64,000 nucleotides of DNA, taken from assembly GCA_946965045.2 (NCBI GenBank), contig OX337232.1:744001-808000 (forward strand), given 5' to 3'. Origin of the DNA: Epithemia pelagica. Its lineage: Eukaryota; Bacillariophyta; Bacillariophyceae; Surirellales; Surirellaceae. Every line of letters starts with the position of its first letter. Positions within the stretch are counted from its first letter, which is position 1. Below, piece after piece: positions 51,901-61,526 of this stretch. Position numbers and translations under genes: made by a program. Under the pieces are notes generated by a model. That model did no database searches. It saw nothing but the letters and a program-made list of their open reading frames with translations, and was not told where the DNA came from.

Positions 51901-54900
51901 TCCCGTTTCTTCCGATATTAGCAAACCAGCCAAGGATACGAATCGGGAGCAAGAAGAAGGTGAAGAGCAAGTGAAAATCGAACCAGCGCTGTCATGGAGC
52001 CCTGTCGTCACCATTAGCACCAGTGAAGAAGCCGAAGCTACACCGTCTCTACCCGACACAACCACTATTGAAATCGAGAGGAGAGGCATTCACAACAACA
52101 ACAATCCCAACACACGACGTGATGCAGTGGTGGAGCCATGTACACGAGACCATGACGCCATCACCAAGAACGTTGATTTGCCTCCCCAAAGCCGTCGAAC
52201 GCATATTTTTAGCAGTTGGACACGAGGCAAAAGGTCGACCGGGGAATCAAACACTTTTGCTGCCGGACAAAAGAATGGTGTTGCACATCCCAGTAAGCCT
52301 TTAACTCCTCGGAAACGACGAGAGCCGTTGGCCGCAGGCGTGAAAGTGGCGGTCCCTCTCTTTCCGTTTCAGCCACATACCAAACTGCAGCAAAAGCAAG
52401 AGCAGCGTTGTGGTGGTCGCAGCAGAATAAACCGAAAACGACCGTATCAAATGGGTACAGTGGTATCGAGCGAACGAATCTTTGTGAAGGAGGAAGGAGA
52501 AGATGATGAAAATGCCACCAATTGCTTGTCAGTCACGGTTCAGTTGGACAAGTCGTTTTTGCGGAATGGTGAGTTTGCCGAATTGACCTTTCGTGTCATG
52601 GACTCCTGGTTGGACGACCGATACATGCCTGCCCATTCCAAGGCTCCCGTGGGTTCTTGTGTGGCGACCATGTTTGGATTGGGTGTTTTGGTTGGGTGGC
52701 GTGTGGAAGACGATTGTCACTTGGTGCGTTCCTTGTGGCAGCGGCGAGGGCCTGGTGCCAGTTGTGCCTATTTGAATCGAGATGCCATTCATTGCGTCAT
52801 GGAAGCGTCTGTTGGCTTTCACGTACAGACGAAATTTGGTGCCGGATTGATCGTCGCCTATGTGGATAGTGGTGGTCAGCGTTTTGACAAGGGTCGCTTC
52901 TTGGTATCCATTCAAGAGGAAGGTCGACAACACTGCGGTCAAGTGGTAGAGTTGTATCGTCCGGATATCCTTGAATGTCCCGGTGCACAGTTCATTCCTG
53001 TCATTGAACACATTCGTGAAGCGGCTCACTTCCAAATTCAAGTGGACAATTATCAAGCTGCCCTCCGTGAACAACAACTGCGGAGAATAGATCGTGGTCA
53101 GGGCATTGGTGGTGATGGAAGCGAGCACACTGAAGATGAAGACGATGAAGATGGTGATATGATACCCACGACAAGTCAAACCTTTTGGCAAACGGGATCT
53201 GCATGGGCGGAAATATTGTGGAATAGTTTTCTGAAAGCGGTTGAAGAAGACGAGGGCGATGCTGTCGATAGCTGGCTAAACGATTTGATCCAAGGGATTG
53301 TTGTTTTCTTGGAACGACTCGATGAACATCCTTCTACGAGTGACAATAGGCAACCTAAAGCCCTACGAGAAGAAAAGAAAGAAGCAGATGCCGATGATCA
53401 TGGGCGTGGAAAGTCGAACGCCGAGGACGAGAACAATCACTTGCGAAAACCCTCGTTTGATACAAGTACAGTGGTGTCAGGTGACTTTGAAATTGAACTG
53501 GTCGCAAGCGACGACAACAACGATAACTCCATGAACGAGGGCGATTCAAAACAGAAGGAAGCTGCGCAATCGTCGGAACCAGGACTCTGGCTTTTAAATG
53601 ACATTTTTGGCGGTGTCTTTAGTTCGAAAAGTTCTACAGACAAGAATCCATCCACCGACGAGGGTAGTCAAACCGAACAGGCTGCTGACAAGAATGGTCC
53701 GTCGGATCGTGATGTATACTACAATCGTCTCTTTGCTGTGATGCGTACATTGATGAAAACCATATCCATTGCCCGAGTGGCCAGTGTAGAACACCCTCAT
53801 CTTCGCTTGGCGCTCGCGATCGTTTACGATTTTTTCATGTTTTGTCGAACCTTTCTCAAAGTCCAACGACGCAATGTTTCCAACCATTCCATCAAAATTT
53901 GGAATCGAGCTTTTCATGAAGCTTCATCCACATTTGGTCCTATTCACGAACGTTTGGAAAAGATCGGTCAAGGAATTGCGCAACGAATGGAAACACAGGG
54001 AAGACGAGCCAAAGCTCGCCTGCTCAAATTTGCTGATGCTTTGTTGGGCGATGAACGTTTGCTGTTCGCATTGGAACAGGGTGACTGGGACAGATGTGCG
54101 ATACGATTGGAATATGCATTGGTTAGATCCAGGATTATTGAGAAAGAAAACTTGGTCTACTACCGCAAAGCAGCGAGTTTTGTTCATCGGCATTGGAAAT
54201 TGATTATCACTGGCGATGCCATTTCTTCCTCCACCAACGACGGGAACAAAAGCGGTGCTGCGGCAGCACGCAATAACGAGAAGCTGGCACTGTTTGCCAA
54301 GTTTGTGCAGTGGATCGCGGCCCCGCGTCGATCGTTACTCAAACTTTTCGAACGGAACGATGTGCTGGAAGTTTTTGAGAGAATCTTAGTTCGAGTTTTT
54401 CACAAAAAGGAAGAAATGACCTCCAGTCGTATGTTAGCGATTCATGCTTCCAACTTCCATTCGCTACGACATTTGCGTCTTCTCAAAGACTTCTCGACTT
54501 CTGGTCGACGTCTATGGATGCCTGTCCTAGATGCTGCGGACGAGGAATTTGCTTGGCTGGTGTCGCAGCTACCTTTTGGTGAAACATCGAAGGATTTTAT
54601 GGTGCCGTTGTCCAATCTCTTCTCGTTGTGTGTCGCCCATTTTCACAAAATCGATCGCGATTTGACAACGGACTGGATGGACTTCTTGCTGGAAGACGAG
54701 GCTGTTCAAATCATTCATGATATTGATACCAAACTCATTCTCGCAGTAGAATCTTTTGCGCGAGATGTGAAAGAAATGATGCTTATCCTTCCGTACTATT
54801 CGAGCATTGATGATGATCTCCTTGGGCTCATGGATGAGGTAGACTTAGATGAATTTCTTCGCGAAGCTTCGGAAGCGATGGAGGATGAAGAGAAACTGAA

Positions 54901-56209
54901 TGAATTTATTCGAGAAAAGGCTACGATCGCGATTGAGAGGTTTTTGAACTATCTGCCTCGAATGTCAATACCAGTCGAGAAGCGTGAACTCATGGAGGGT
55001 TGGGTGCTTACATGTCGCGGAGAAGATGGCGGTGATTTAACTCTTTCGGATGTGAAGGTCCAACGGGAGAATCTTGTATGCCAAATTTTGGGAGGCGACG
55101 CGCTGTTCTTCCCCATGTTTGGTGGCCAGGACGGCTTGGACATTGGAAGTAGCAGCGAGACGGTGGCACACCGCTCGCCTCTTTCTTCCCCGTCTCATGT
55201 CAGTTTTCTTGGTAGCGGTAGTGTGAGTGGTGGTGTGGTGGAAGAATCATCGGTTCTAGACCACATCCGAGATCTTCTGCTTCAAGCACAGACTCATGGA
55301 TGTTGGAAACAAGGAGTCGGAGGGATCGCTCAACCGCCCTCGGATCGCTATGTGGCATCCGTTCTTCAGAATCTCCCCGTTTCGAATGTGTTGAATTGCG
55401 GAATTGAGCTATGGCGAAACTTGGAAATTGACGACGACGAGTTGTTGGAGATTGCCGTTAGAGATGTGTCCTATCAAATTCAATTACAAAAAGAACGAGA
55501 AGAAAAAGAAGCCAAGCAACGCGGTGAATGGGTGTCGTCGAAACGATCCGAGGATGCCAGTGACGTTCCGTCCACCTATATTGGCTCTGTTGCATCCTCC
55601 TCTCGAGCTTCTCATACTTCTTCTATGCATCGGAAAGTGCACGAATTCCCAACGTCGCCTCAGGTCACTTCATTTGACTCGAAGCGGAAACGATTCAATC
55701 CGCGTGTTGATCCAACAGTCTTCTTCCTGGAAATGAGAAACCTCACCCTGAACCTGGACAAGTTTCGATTCCGAATTGAAAAGAGTGAGCAATCACGCAC
55801 GTTGTTGGATCCTGTATTTGATGGAAAGGGTTCACTACTAATTCAGAACGTCTCCATTCGACTTCGAATCGAATGCGCCAAGGAACGCATGAGAAGGACG
55901 ACTGCTTTGCTCGGGGAATCGTTTATTCCTATTCTCGTGTTGAGAGAACTTACAACATCTCTGGAGAAAGTAGACCTAAAAGTGAAAGATACCGGGTTTG
56001 GTTCCGACTGGCTTGTCAACAAGGCTGTTGAAGCCTTTGCAGACGACATTACAAAAGTTGTGGCCGAAAATTTACGCGAACAAATCCTTCAGCAAGTCAA
56101 AACGGCCATTGAAAATCTCAATTCCTATTTCTTGGTGAATCCCAACATGCTGTTAAATTTGCTGGGAATTTCCATGGAAGATCTGGATGACCAAATTGTA
56201 TGGGTGTGA
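48911..56209 (+). CDS. Giant membrane-anchored protein with possible lipid-binding C-terminus
   Basis: A single 2432-residue ORF from the ATG at 48911. Residues 1-280 and 470-1170 are low complexity (His, Asn, Ser, Thr, Pro, Asp). At about 288-331 two hydrophobic segments (Met-Val-Val-Gly-Val-Leu-Gly-Leu-Leu-Val-Ile-Leu and Cys-Val-Val-Thr-Leu-Phe-Leu-Val-Leu-Val) form a membrane hairpin. At 1247-1350 two SH3-like repeats are suggested by Phe-Gly-Leu-Gly-Val-Leu-Val-Gly-Trp and Phe-Gly-Ala-Gly-Leu-Ile-Val-Ala-Tyr. A long helical region follows. The last 165 residues alternate strands (Leu-Thr-Leu-Asn-Leu-Asp-Lys-Phe-Arg-Phe) and end in amphipathic helices, like TULIP/HAM1-type lipid-binding domains. 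The hairpin and this domain suggest a tether at membrane contacts; that is inference. Confidence 0.7.
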   Translation: MSSSFSTPPTATAATDSGTSQAQRQRQPPYDEDDAVPRGLHSNPTTYYSSKQRPPVAPPPTTTTSNRLSSSSSLFQSQPAPFAASHRPATHHHHSGHNNNHKNHNHNKNHHNNKKKQARQNWIKAASKVWKQQKNRLVEHARTSLSKDQQPPPPDIFGEALARRLNHTADFGRSTNTNTTLRRTTTDTTNGASVVSFGLPLLSRRNWEWVGRQLLPQFDPSSSIQPEDQPDQKDDPPQDSNQTATHNARPPPGRRRRKIMPDNHHHHTNTASPSSLEWIAQETVSWRRVGRATMVVGVLGLLVILVIGHGVIVWTLHVTWYCVVTLFLVLVDWDDLRPWMAALVGRIQGGASSSSYPTGTWWGIVRGIVTPGRFVGREWTSRSFVVAPSRRVTQNVYPILVSNNRRSWKPSSQTCSLWDLPPPVGPSANNSKKERTGSSSFVRPSEWSDETATHVAAIHYCFVMLQEEERVRAARKLQKQQQSRSNTTNANHNTTKSLNKSPGLVQEEITIPPMRPVPAPTNPTSSSAGSSQGPPPPFTQRRPQGRQVGSNLLRSPMDPLMPPSAAPTNPNPRSLPTRSDGAPSSVEDPTTTATTTNNNNNKENNILLGPILQSLDDYFSSPTSPSDQTKLPAADGQPPHEEEESEELIAEAIEMKVQEEEPSPLRPEGILVRNRSSASAQHDVSFSFSVMDEDDDGPHYPHSRHHHHPSDSGLLGYSHTASSIGTVGSTLSDGGGDASASTGTGDGGGGGMTTATSPTLWYANHSSNHHTRSYSRGSGGAGAAEEHSDVDLPWLDVGAKIGMQFLNSAHVHRAVVAKERFGASEEAAVSTPTAPRQYASSVPPNLTHHPCDSLVPHSATHGAVRSHTTITHAGDAMHPALSGTTTTTTATLTTPTTTAPSFPHNVLPTLQVVGAGSQQPQPSSTKLAKPIHPFWTSATAAAIKYEPSKDFEDNDDDDEEQVDDKNKMLDTVMEKRAPKEGFYREKREKQRTASTDDPVSSDISKPAKDTNREQEEGEEQVKIEPALSWSPVVTISTSEEAEATPSLPDTTTIEIERRGIHNNNNPNTRRDAVVEPCTRDHDAITKNVDLPPQSRRTHIFSSWTRGKRSTGESNTFAAGQKNGVAHPSKPLTPRKRREPLAAGVKVAVPLFPFQPHTKLQQKQEQRCGGRSRINRKRPYQMGTVVSSERIFVKEEGEDDENATNCLSVTVQLDKSFLRNGEFAELTFRVMDSWLDDRYMPAHSKAPVGSCVATMFGLGVLVGWRVEDDCHLVRSLWQRRGPGASCAYLNRDAIHCVMEASVGFHVQTKFGAGLIVAYVDSGGQRFDKGRFLVSIQEEGRQHCGQVVELYRPDILECPGAQFIPVIEHIREAAHFQIQVDNYQAALREQQLRRIDRGQGIGGDGSEHTEDEDDEDGDMIPTTSQTFWQTGSAWAEILWNSFLKAVEEDEGDAVDSWLNDLIQGIVVFLERLDEHPSTSDNRQPKALREEKKEADADDHGRGKSNAEDENNHLRKPSFDTSTVVSGDFEIELVASDDNNDNSMNEGDSKQKEAAQSSEPGLWLLNDIFGGVFSSKSSTDKNPSTDEGSQTEQAADKNGPSDRDVYYNRLFAVMRTLMKTISIARVASVEHPHLRLALAIVYDFFMFCRTFLKVQRRNVSNHSIKIWNRAFHEASSTFGPIHERLEKIGQGIAQRMETQGRRAKARLLKFADALLGDERLLFALEQGDWDRCAIRLEYALVRSRIIEKENLVYYRKAASFVHRHWKLIITGDAISSSTNDGNKSGAAAARNNEKLALFAKFVQWIAAPRRSLLKLFERNDVLEVFERILVRVFHKKEEMTSSRMLAIHASNFHSLRHLRLLKDFSTSGRRLWMPVLDAADEEFAWLVSQLPFGETSKDFMVPLSNLFSLCVAHFHKIDRDLTTDWMDFLLEDEAVQIIHDIDTKLILAVESFARDVKEMMLILPYYSSIDDDLLGLMDEVDLDEFLREASEAMEDEEKLNEFIREKATIAIERFLNYLPRMSIPVEKRELMEGWVLTCRGEDGGDLTLSDVKVQRENLVCQILGGDALFFPMFGGQDGLDIGSSSETVAHRSPLSSPSHVSFLGSGSVSGGVVEESSVLDHIRDLLLQAQTHGCWKQGVGGIAQPPSDRYVASVLQNLPVSNVLNCGIELWRNLEIDDDELLEIAVRDVSYQIQLQKEREEKEAKQRGEWVSSKRSEDASDVPSTYIGSVASSSRASHTSSMHRKVHEFPTSPQVTSFDSKRKRFNPRVDPTVFFLEMRNLTLNLDKFRFRIEKSEQSRTLLDPVFDGKGSLLIQNVSIRLRIECAKERMRRTTALLGESFIPILVLRELTTSLEKVDLKVKDTGFGSDWLVNKAVEAFADDITKVVAENLREQILQQVKTAIENLNSYFLVNPNMLLNLLGISMEDLDDQIVWV

Positions 56210-56356
56210 AGCGTTTTGTGCGCCCCCAAAGCATCAGCCAATCAGAAGGAGTGATAAATTTCATGCACAAAAGTCCTTCCTTAAAGTTTTGTTGTTTGTG
56301 AATATCCATAAATCACAGTTCTATTTCAACGCAATAGACACTGTCTTCTTTTCGTC

Positions 56357-57417
56357 ATGTCCCTTGATGCAGCATGCCAAAAGCTGGACATTTTCCGCGA
56401 CCATGAGGAACGAGAAACATTCCTTCGACGGCTTCGTCGAGCTCGCAAAGTACCAATGCACCAGAACTCCCCGTATGAATTCTTTGAAGATGCCATTCAC
56501 TTGTGGTATGGAGAGGAGGACTTTCCCTACACGGTGGAGAAACTCACACCCCTGGCGGACCAGGGTTCCGTCACGGCAAGGGGATGTTGGAGAGTGCCCT
56601 CCTCTGTCTAGTTGGGCGGCAAGCACTTTATGACCGAGATTATGAGAGGGTTGCCAAGGCCTTTGCACAAGCCTACCGCAAAAATAGTTTGGTTGTCTTG
56701 TGGAGTCCAGAACCAAGGGCAGCTACCATGGTCGCAATGGAGTCTCTCTACCAAAACACATTGCTCTCCCCCAAAGTTCGCGCGGACGCTCTCTTTGTGC
56801 ATGCCAATTTGAAGTTTGCCCTGGGGGACTATCCAGGTGGCATACAGGAGGTTCGTTTGGCCATTCACTTGTTACCAAACGATGCCGAATTTTATGCCAC
56901 ACTGGGTTGTATCTACGCAATGCAATGGAAGGCCGCTGCGGCGCTTGCAGCATTTGAGCAATGTCGCAATCTCGGCTGTGATGACGTTGAACACACCTTG
57001 TTCCATCGAGGTATTTTGTCAATCAAGGATTCCGACATGCTTCTACTTCTAGAAGAGTACGTGAAACGAGCGGAACCGGATGGACGAAAACTACCGGAAG
57101 CATGTTATCGACTTGCCATTTTGTATGGATTCAAGGGCCCCGCATATCTTGGTAAGGCTCGACGTTTTTATGACATGGGTCAAACAGCCGACAAGAATCG
57201 TTTGCCAGTCTTTCGTGACGAGTCCTCGCAACATCGGATCAGAGCTCGCACGTTGTTGAAACGATACAAACCGTGTGGGAACCCGCAGTGCGACCAAGTG
57301 GGAACCATGGACTGCTCGTCTTGTCACACTGTAGCCTATTGTAGCTCAGATTGTCAAAGAAAGCATTGGAAAGTCCACAAGAAGACCTGTCGTCATCAAC
57401 GCCGAGAACCCGTATGA
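56357..57417 (+). CDS. MYND zinc-finger protein with TPR-like helices, frameshifted
   Basis: The first frame (ATG at 56357) reads Met-Ser-Leu-Asp-Ala-Ala-Cys and continues to a GGGG run at about 56580-56583. There one base must be skipped to enter the long second frame, which ends at 57417. The second part has helical repeats with TPR-like spacing (Ala-Leu-Phe-Val-His-Ala-Asn-Leu-Lys-Phe-Ala-Leu-Gly, Ala-Thr-Leu-Gly-Cys-Ile-Tyr) and a C-terminal MYND finger (Cys-Ser-Ser-Cys, Tyr-Cys-Ser-x2-Cys-Gln, His-Trp, His-x3-Cys). MYND fingers bind proline-rich partners. A homopolymer miscall would explain the lesion as well as a real mutation. Confidence 0.8.
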
Positions 57418-58033
57418 ACAAAACAGTACGTGGCGGTCTCCCTCCTAGTTCCTTCGCCAGACATGATAGTAGTATGGATTCCTACTAGAGCTGTATGACT
57501 TGTGCATTCCTTCACTGGCTGTGGAAGTTAACTTCCGATAATGGTTCTCGTCCCCTTTTTCTGAAATGGTGAGGACCACGGCCATCCGCTCATAGTTCTC
57601 TTTAGTACTTTAGTATCATGTCATTCATAGAGAGACATAAAATGCATGAGCTGGGTTCAATAGAAGACGTAGTCATTTATCTTGAATACGAAAGAGTCGG
57701 GATCTAGAGAGAAGATGTTTTGTGGTCCTCCTTTTCGATTTACTCCTAGGAGTACTCCTAAAGAGGGCAAAAGCTATCCCTTCCCATTCCCATCCGCTTA
57801 CCTAGCGGTGTCGAGGGGCCCCCTTCTTTGTGGCTCTTCGACCGTCGGCCCCATCGTGAACACCAAACGAGGGGAGGCGAGATGCGAACCCGGGGGCGAG
57901 AGATCCGTGTCAAACCCAACAAAGATCCATCCATCCATCAAAGTGACGACATTCCCTCTCTCCACTCCAAAAACGAGAATATCTTTTTCGAATAGCAGCC
58001 GCAAGAGAAACACAACAACAACATCGACGCAAC
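57418..58033. other. Intergenic, GC-rich near 57840-57900
   Basis: 616 bases between two plus-strand genes. A GC-rich patch near 57815-57900 looked tRNA-like in one loop only; I do not call it. The promoter of the dehydrogenase should be near 57900-58030. Confidence 0.45.
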
Positions 58034-59338
58034 ATGACGACGCAATCGAATAAAGTCAATGTCTTGATGGTGGGTACAGGCGAGTATACGACAGGCTATG
58101 TGGGTGGCACAGCGGCCGATTCGGACAAGGGTGCCGGTGTGGTGGCCTTGACCATGTTTGATTTACGGCGGCGTCAAACGGTGGACCGGATTGCCATGTG
58201 TGGTGTCAATGGCAAAAAGTTTCCCGGTATTCGTCAACACATGCAAACGCAAATTGGGAACGTGTACAAGGATATGGATTTGACCTGTGAGACCTTTCCA
58301 GCCGATGATCAAGTGGATCCCAAGGCCTATGAAACGGCCATTTCCTCCTTTACGGCCGGGGATGTCGCTGTGATTTTTACACCCGACGATACGCATTATG
58401 ACATTGCTTTGAAATGTATTCAACATGGCATGCATGTCATGGTAACCAAACCCATTGTGCAAACCTTGGAACATCATTTGGCCTTGAGTGAAGCAGCCCA
58501 AAAACACAATGTCTTGGTGGCAGTCGAAGTCCACAAACGATTGGATCCCTTTTACGCCGATGCTCGGGATCGAGCCCGATCCAGTAATGTCAAGACGGGG
58601 TTGGGTGATTTTCAATATCTCTATGCCTACATGTCTCAACCCAAACATCAACTGGATACCTTCAAGGCATGGGCTGGCAAGTCCAGTGATATTTCCTATT
58701 ATCTCAATTCCCATCATGTCGATTGGTCCGAATGGACCCTGGCCGGTAAGGCACGACCTATTCGTGTCACAGGCACCGGCAGTACCGGTGTCGCACACGA
58801 ACGAGAAATGGAAACAGAAGATTCCATTACCTTGACGGTCCAATGGCAAAATTTGAATGCTACCAAATCCTTGGGATGCGCCATTTATACCAGTTCATGG
58901 GTCGCCCCCAAATCCGATGTCCATTCGCAACAACGCTTCTTTTACATGGGCAGTCGTGGCGAAGTCAATGTCGATCAAGCGCATCGAGGATGTTCCGTGT
59001 CCACCGATACCGGAGGCTTTGGAAGTGTCAATCCACTCTTTATGAAATATACACCCTCCGATCATCAACAATTTGCCGGACAAGATAGTTATGGATACAA
59101 GAGTTTCGACAAATTTTTGCAGGCCTGTCAAGCCGTCAATGCTGGAACCAAGAAACCGAGTGATTTCAACGATGGATCCTTGGCCACGGTCCATACCACC
59201 TTGCAAGGGACCGCTATTTTGGAAGCCGGACGCCAAAGTTTGGATGCCAACGGTCAACCCATGGATATCCTCTATGCCTCCGAAACCGACACGGAACCCA
59301 TGGCCATTGCTCCGCACAACTTTTCTTCTTCGGCCTAG
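58034..59338 (+). CDS. Gfo/Idh/MocA oxidoreductase, D-galacturonate reductase-like
   Basis: A 434-residue protein. The Rossmann N-terminus has Val-Gly-Thr-Gly-Glu-Tyr-Thr-Thr-Gly, then Pro-Asp-Asp-Thr-His-Tyr-Asp-Ile-Ala, Gly-Met-His-Val-Met-Val-Thr-Lys-Pro (the Lys-Pro hallmark) and Glu-Val-His-Lys-Arg-Leu-Asp-Pro. The N-terminal pattern and Phe-Asp-Leu-Arg-Arg-Arg are what I recall from uronate reductases of fungi and related Gfo/Idh/MocA enzymes. Expected reaction: NAD(P)H-dependent oxidation or reduction of a sugar acid; the exact substrate is not shown. No intron and no targeting signal, so probably cytosolic. Length suits the family. Confidence 0.85.
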   Translation: MTTQSNKVNVLMVGTGEYTTGYVGGTAADSDKGAGVVALTMFDLRRRQTVDRIAMCGVNGKKFPGIRQHMQTQIGNVYKDMDLTCETFPADDQVDPKAYETAISSFTAGDVAVIFTPDDTHYDIALKCIQHGMHVMVTKPIVQTLEHHLALSEAAQKHNVLVAVEVHKRLDPFYADARDRARSSNVKTGLGDFQYLYAYMSQPKHQLDTFKAWAGKSSDISYYLNSHHVDWSEWTLAGKARPIRVTGTGSTGVAHEREMETEDSITLTVQWQNLNATKSLGCAIYTSSWVAPKSDVHSQQRFFYMGSRGEVNVDQAHRGCSVSTDTGGFGSVNPLFMKYTPSDHQQFAGQDSYGYKSFDKFLQACQAVNAGTKKPSDFNDGSLATVHTTLQGTAILEAGRQSLDANGQPMDILYASETDTEPMAIAPHNFSSSA

Positions 59339-59870
59339 TGGTAGGAGGGCGCATCACAATAATCTATTCCTTGTACTCGAACAACATGCCCTGCTCTATA
59401 TCGAAAGAACATGATATTGTCCTTGCAACATAGGTTACCAAAAAGCATAGGAACTTTAGTTTTCAAACAAAAAAAGAACCCAGTAATCACTTTTTAAATA
59501 AAGTATAAACATGTCTATGGGGAAAACACAACAAGCCCAGATTGTATAGAGTGGATGACCCTCTTTTGTGTGAATCTTGCCCCTTCCGGCGTAAAGAACT
59601 GTGTGGACAATGAACCGCATCCGTTCGACTTTTGCGCTCCCGTATCGTGATACAAAACAGCCCATATCCAGTATCGACCATTTTTTGAGGTAGAACCAAC
59701 TCCGATATGGATACAAAAATGTCCAATTCGATTGCTGATACAAGGCAAGCACAAAAGAGGATACGACCAACACATCTGATTTCATTCCTGCTCTCGTCAC
59801 AAAATGAATACAAAAGCTCCCATGCACCTCAGGGTTGCATATTTCTGTCGAAATTGACTCTGGCAAATTG
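59339..59870. other. Convergent intergenic region
   Basis: 532 bases between the ends of the dehydrogenase and RPB4 genes. An antisense-type ORF here has no recognisable motif. Confidence 0.5.
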
Positions 59871-60593
59871 CTACGACACGATGCGAATCATGGTGGATCG
59901 AATGAGATCCAAAATTTCGTCCACGGCTGCTTCAGGGAATCGGGAAAGTGAGGGAATCAAGGCAATGGCTTCTTCCACCAAGGTATCGGTAGCAACCAAA
60001 TTCATCAAGGCTGCAACTTCGGCACCGTGCAGCTCCAATTCTTCTCCATCGTCCGTTTCTTTTCGAAAGGTCGTCAATGCGCTGTGAAACAACAAATATC
60101 AAAAAGGTCACGAAAAAGGAAAAACATTGCTTTAGAGGTTTTTTCTTCCAAACTCTCGTTATCTCTCGGTCACTCAATGAGATGGATGATCTACTTACTC
60201 TTGCAAGTTATCCAATTCATCGACCAATTCTTGATGTTCCTTTTCCGGATTGGTCATGGAATTGAATCGATTTACATAGCGTTGTGTTTTGCGATAGACT
60301 TCATTCAACTCTTCGTCACGCGTGACAGCCGAATTGGCCGAGACTTGTAGAATGACAGCCACTTGCGCGTTACTCAATACGTGAATATCTCCAAATTCCG
60401 GACCAAATTGCAATTCAGCGACATTTTCTTGCACCGCCGAAGCCGCCGCCGCGGCAGCCGCTGCATTGGAAGTCGTGGCTGCTACAGCTCCGCCACCCGA
60501 TACCATAGATCCCGTTCCTCCACCAGGAGCACCGCCTCCCGTGGAAGAAGCAGTTCCATTTGCAGCGCCATTGGTCATGGATGCATCCACCAT
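59871..60593 (-). CDS. RPB4: RNA polymerase II subunit RPB4
   Basis: Exons 60593-60199 and 60081-59871 (donor GTAAGT, acceptor CAG) join through a split Asp codon to 201 residues. The conserved core reads Leu-Gln-Phe-Gly-Pro-Glu-Phe, Val-Leu-Ser-Asn-Ala-Gln-Val, Thr-Gln-Arg-Tyr-Val-Asn-Arg-Phe, and in exon 2 Leu-His-Gly-Ala-Glu-Val-Ala-Ala-Leu-Met-Asn-Leu and Ala-Ile-Ala-Leu-Ile-Pro-Ser-Leu, matching the RPB4 HRDC-like helices. The first ~65 residues are a Gly/Ala/Ser-rich extension. An upstream open frame exists but lacks conservation, so the ATG at 60593 is preferred. RPB4 pairs with RPB7 in the polymerase stalk. Confidence 0.92.
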
Positions 60594-61526
60594 GTTTGTC
60601 TTTGAGACGGAGGGTCGACCGTGTGGTCCGTCTGTCGATGGCACGTCGTCCGTCCATCGCCAGTCCAAGATGCGACGCAAAAGCGATCTGGACAATCGCG
60701 AGGAGGAGTCCCGCCATGATCCTCGCTTCACATTTTGTGTGGAGCCGGGCGCGTCGGTCGACGTTACCCTAGCGGGTGCGCGCGGCAGCGTTAAAATAGA
60801 TTGTGTCTCTTTCGACCAAAACATGGCGGGATCAAAATCGACCCCAGCTTCACGCAATCGTGAAATGCATGCCTCTTCCAGAGTTGGACCAGTGCACCAT
60901 AAACTGTTGTACTCCACCTTTGTTGGAGAAGAAAGCACAACAGGAGAAAGCCCTTGGTCCTGATCTTGAACAAACCCCGACTACGACAACTACGATGAAT
61001 AGCGACTTCAGAACGTCGATCGTAGAATCGCTGGTTGTGGACCATGCCAATTACCGGTGCGCCCTCCAAGTTCGAAGTTGCCTTGACGGATATCAATGCA
61101 AAATATCTGGCGGTTCACTCCATCTCCCTTTTTTGAAGTACAGTACCTTTCTCACTTGCCGTAGGACGCAGAACTTTGCGGTACATGACGAGAAAAGTCA
61201 ACAAGTGATTCCTATCCCTCGTCGAGCAGTTCCATTGCTTCTTGTGGGCATTGTTCTCTCGTGTGGACACTAGTTCCCCGTACCCCCTTGTGTCCAAGCA
61301 GACGATGGAAACATTTTTCGGCGGACGAAATGATGATGCTGGAAACTCCGTACCGAATTGCGTGAATGCGGAAAAGCTTTCGGGAAATCCCATTGAGTTC
61401 CGCATGTCAGACGCTCGTTGTGGAATGGGGGAGGACGGAACATGCTTGTCAATAATAGATAAGACGACTCCTCATGGAGACATGTAACAGTGCGGAACGA
61501 ACACCGTGTCACTGGTAACTACAGAC
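60594..61526. other. Intergenic, RPB4 upstream region
   Basis: The open frame continuing above the RPB4 start up to 60938 has no conserved content. No other gene is recognised. Confidence 0.5.

Noticed and set aside
57815-57900. Possible tRNA-like GC-rich stretch
   Set aside because: One loop resembles a T arm, but no acceptor stem or anticodon arm can be drawn.
59456-59866. 136-residue minus-strand ORF between dehydrogenase and RPB4
   Set aside because: No motif, no start context support, and it fills a convergent 3' gap.
60195-60938. RPB4 starting at the ATG at 60938
   Set aside because: The extra 115 residues show no conservation-like pattern and would give an unusual length; the ATG at 60593 is preferred, though not proved.
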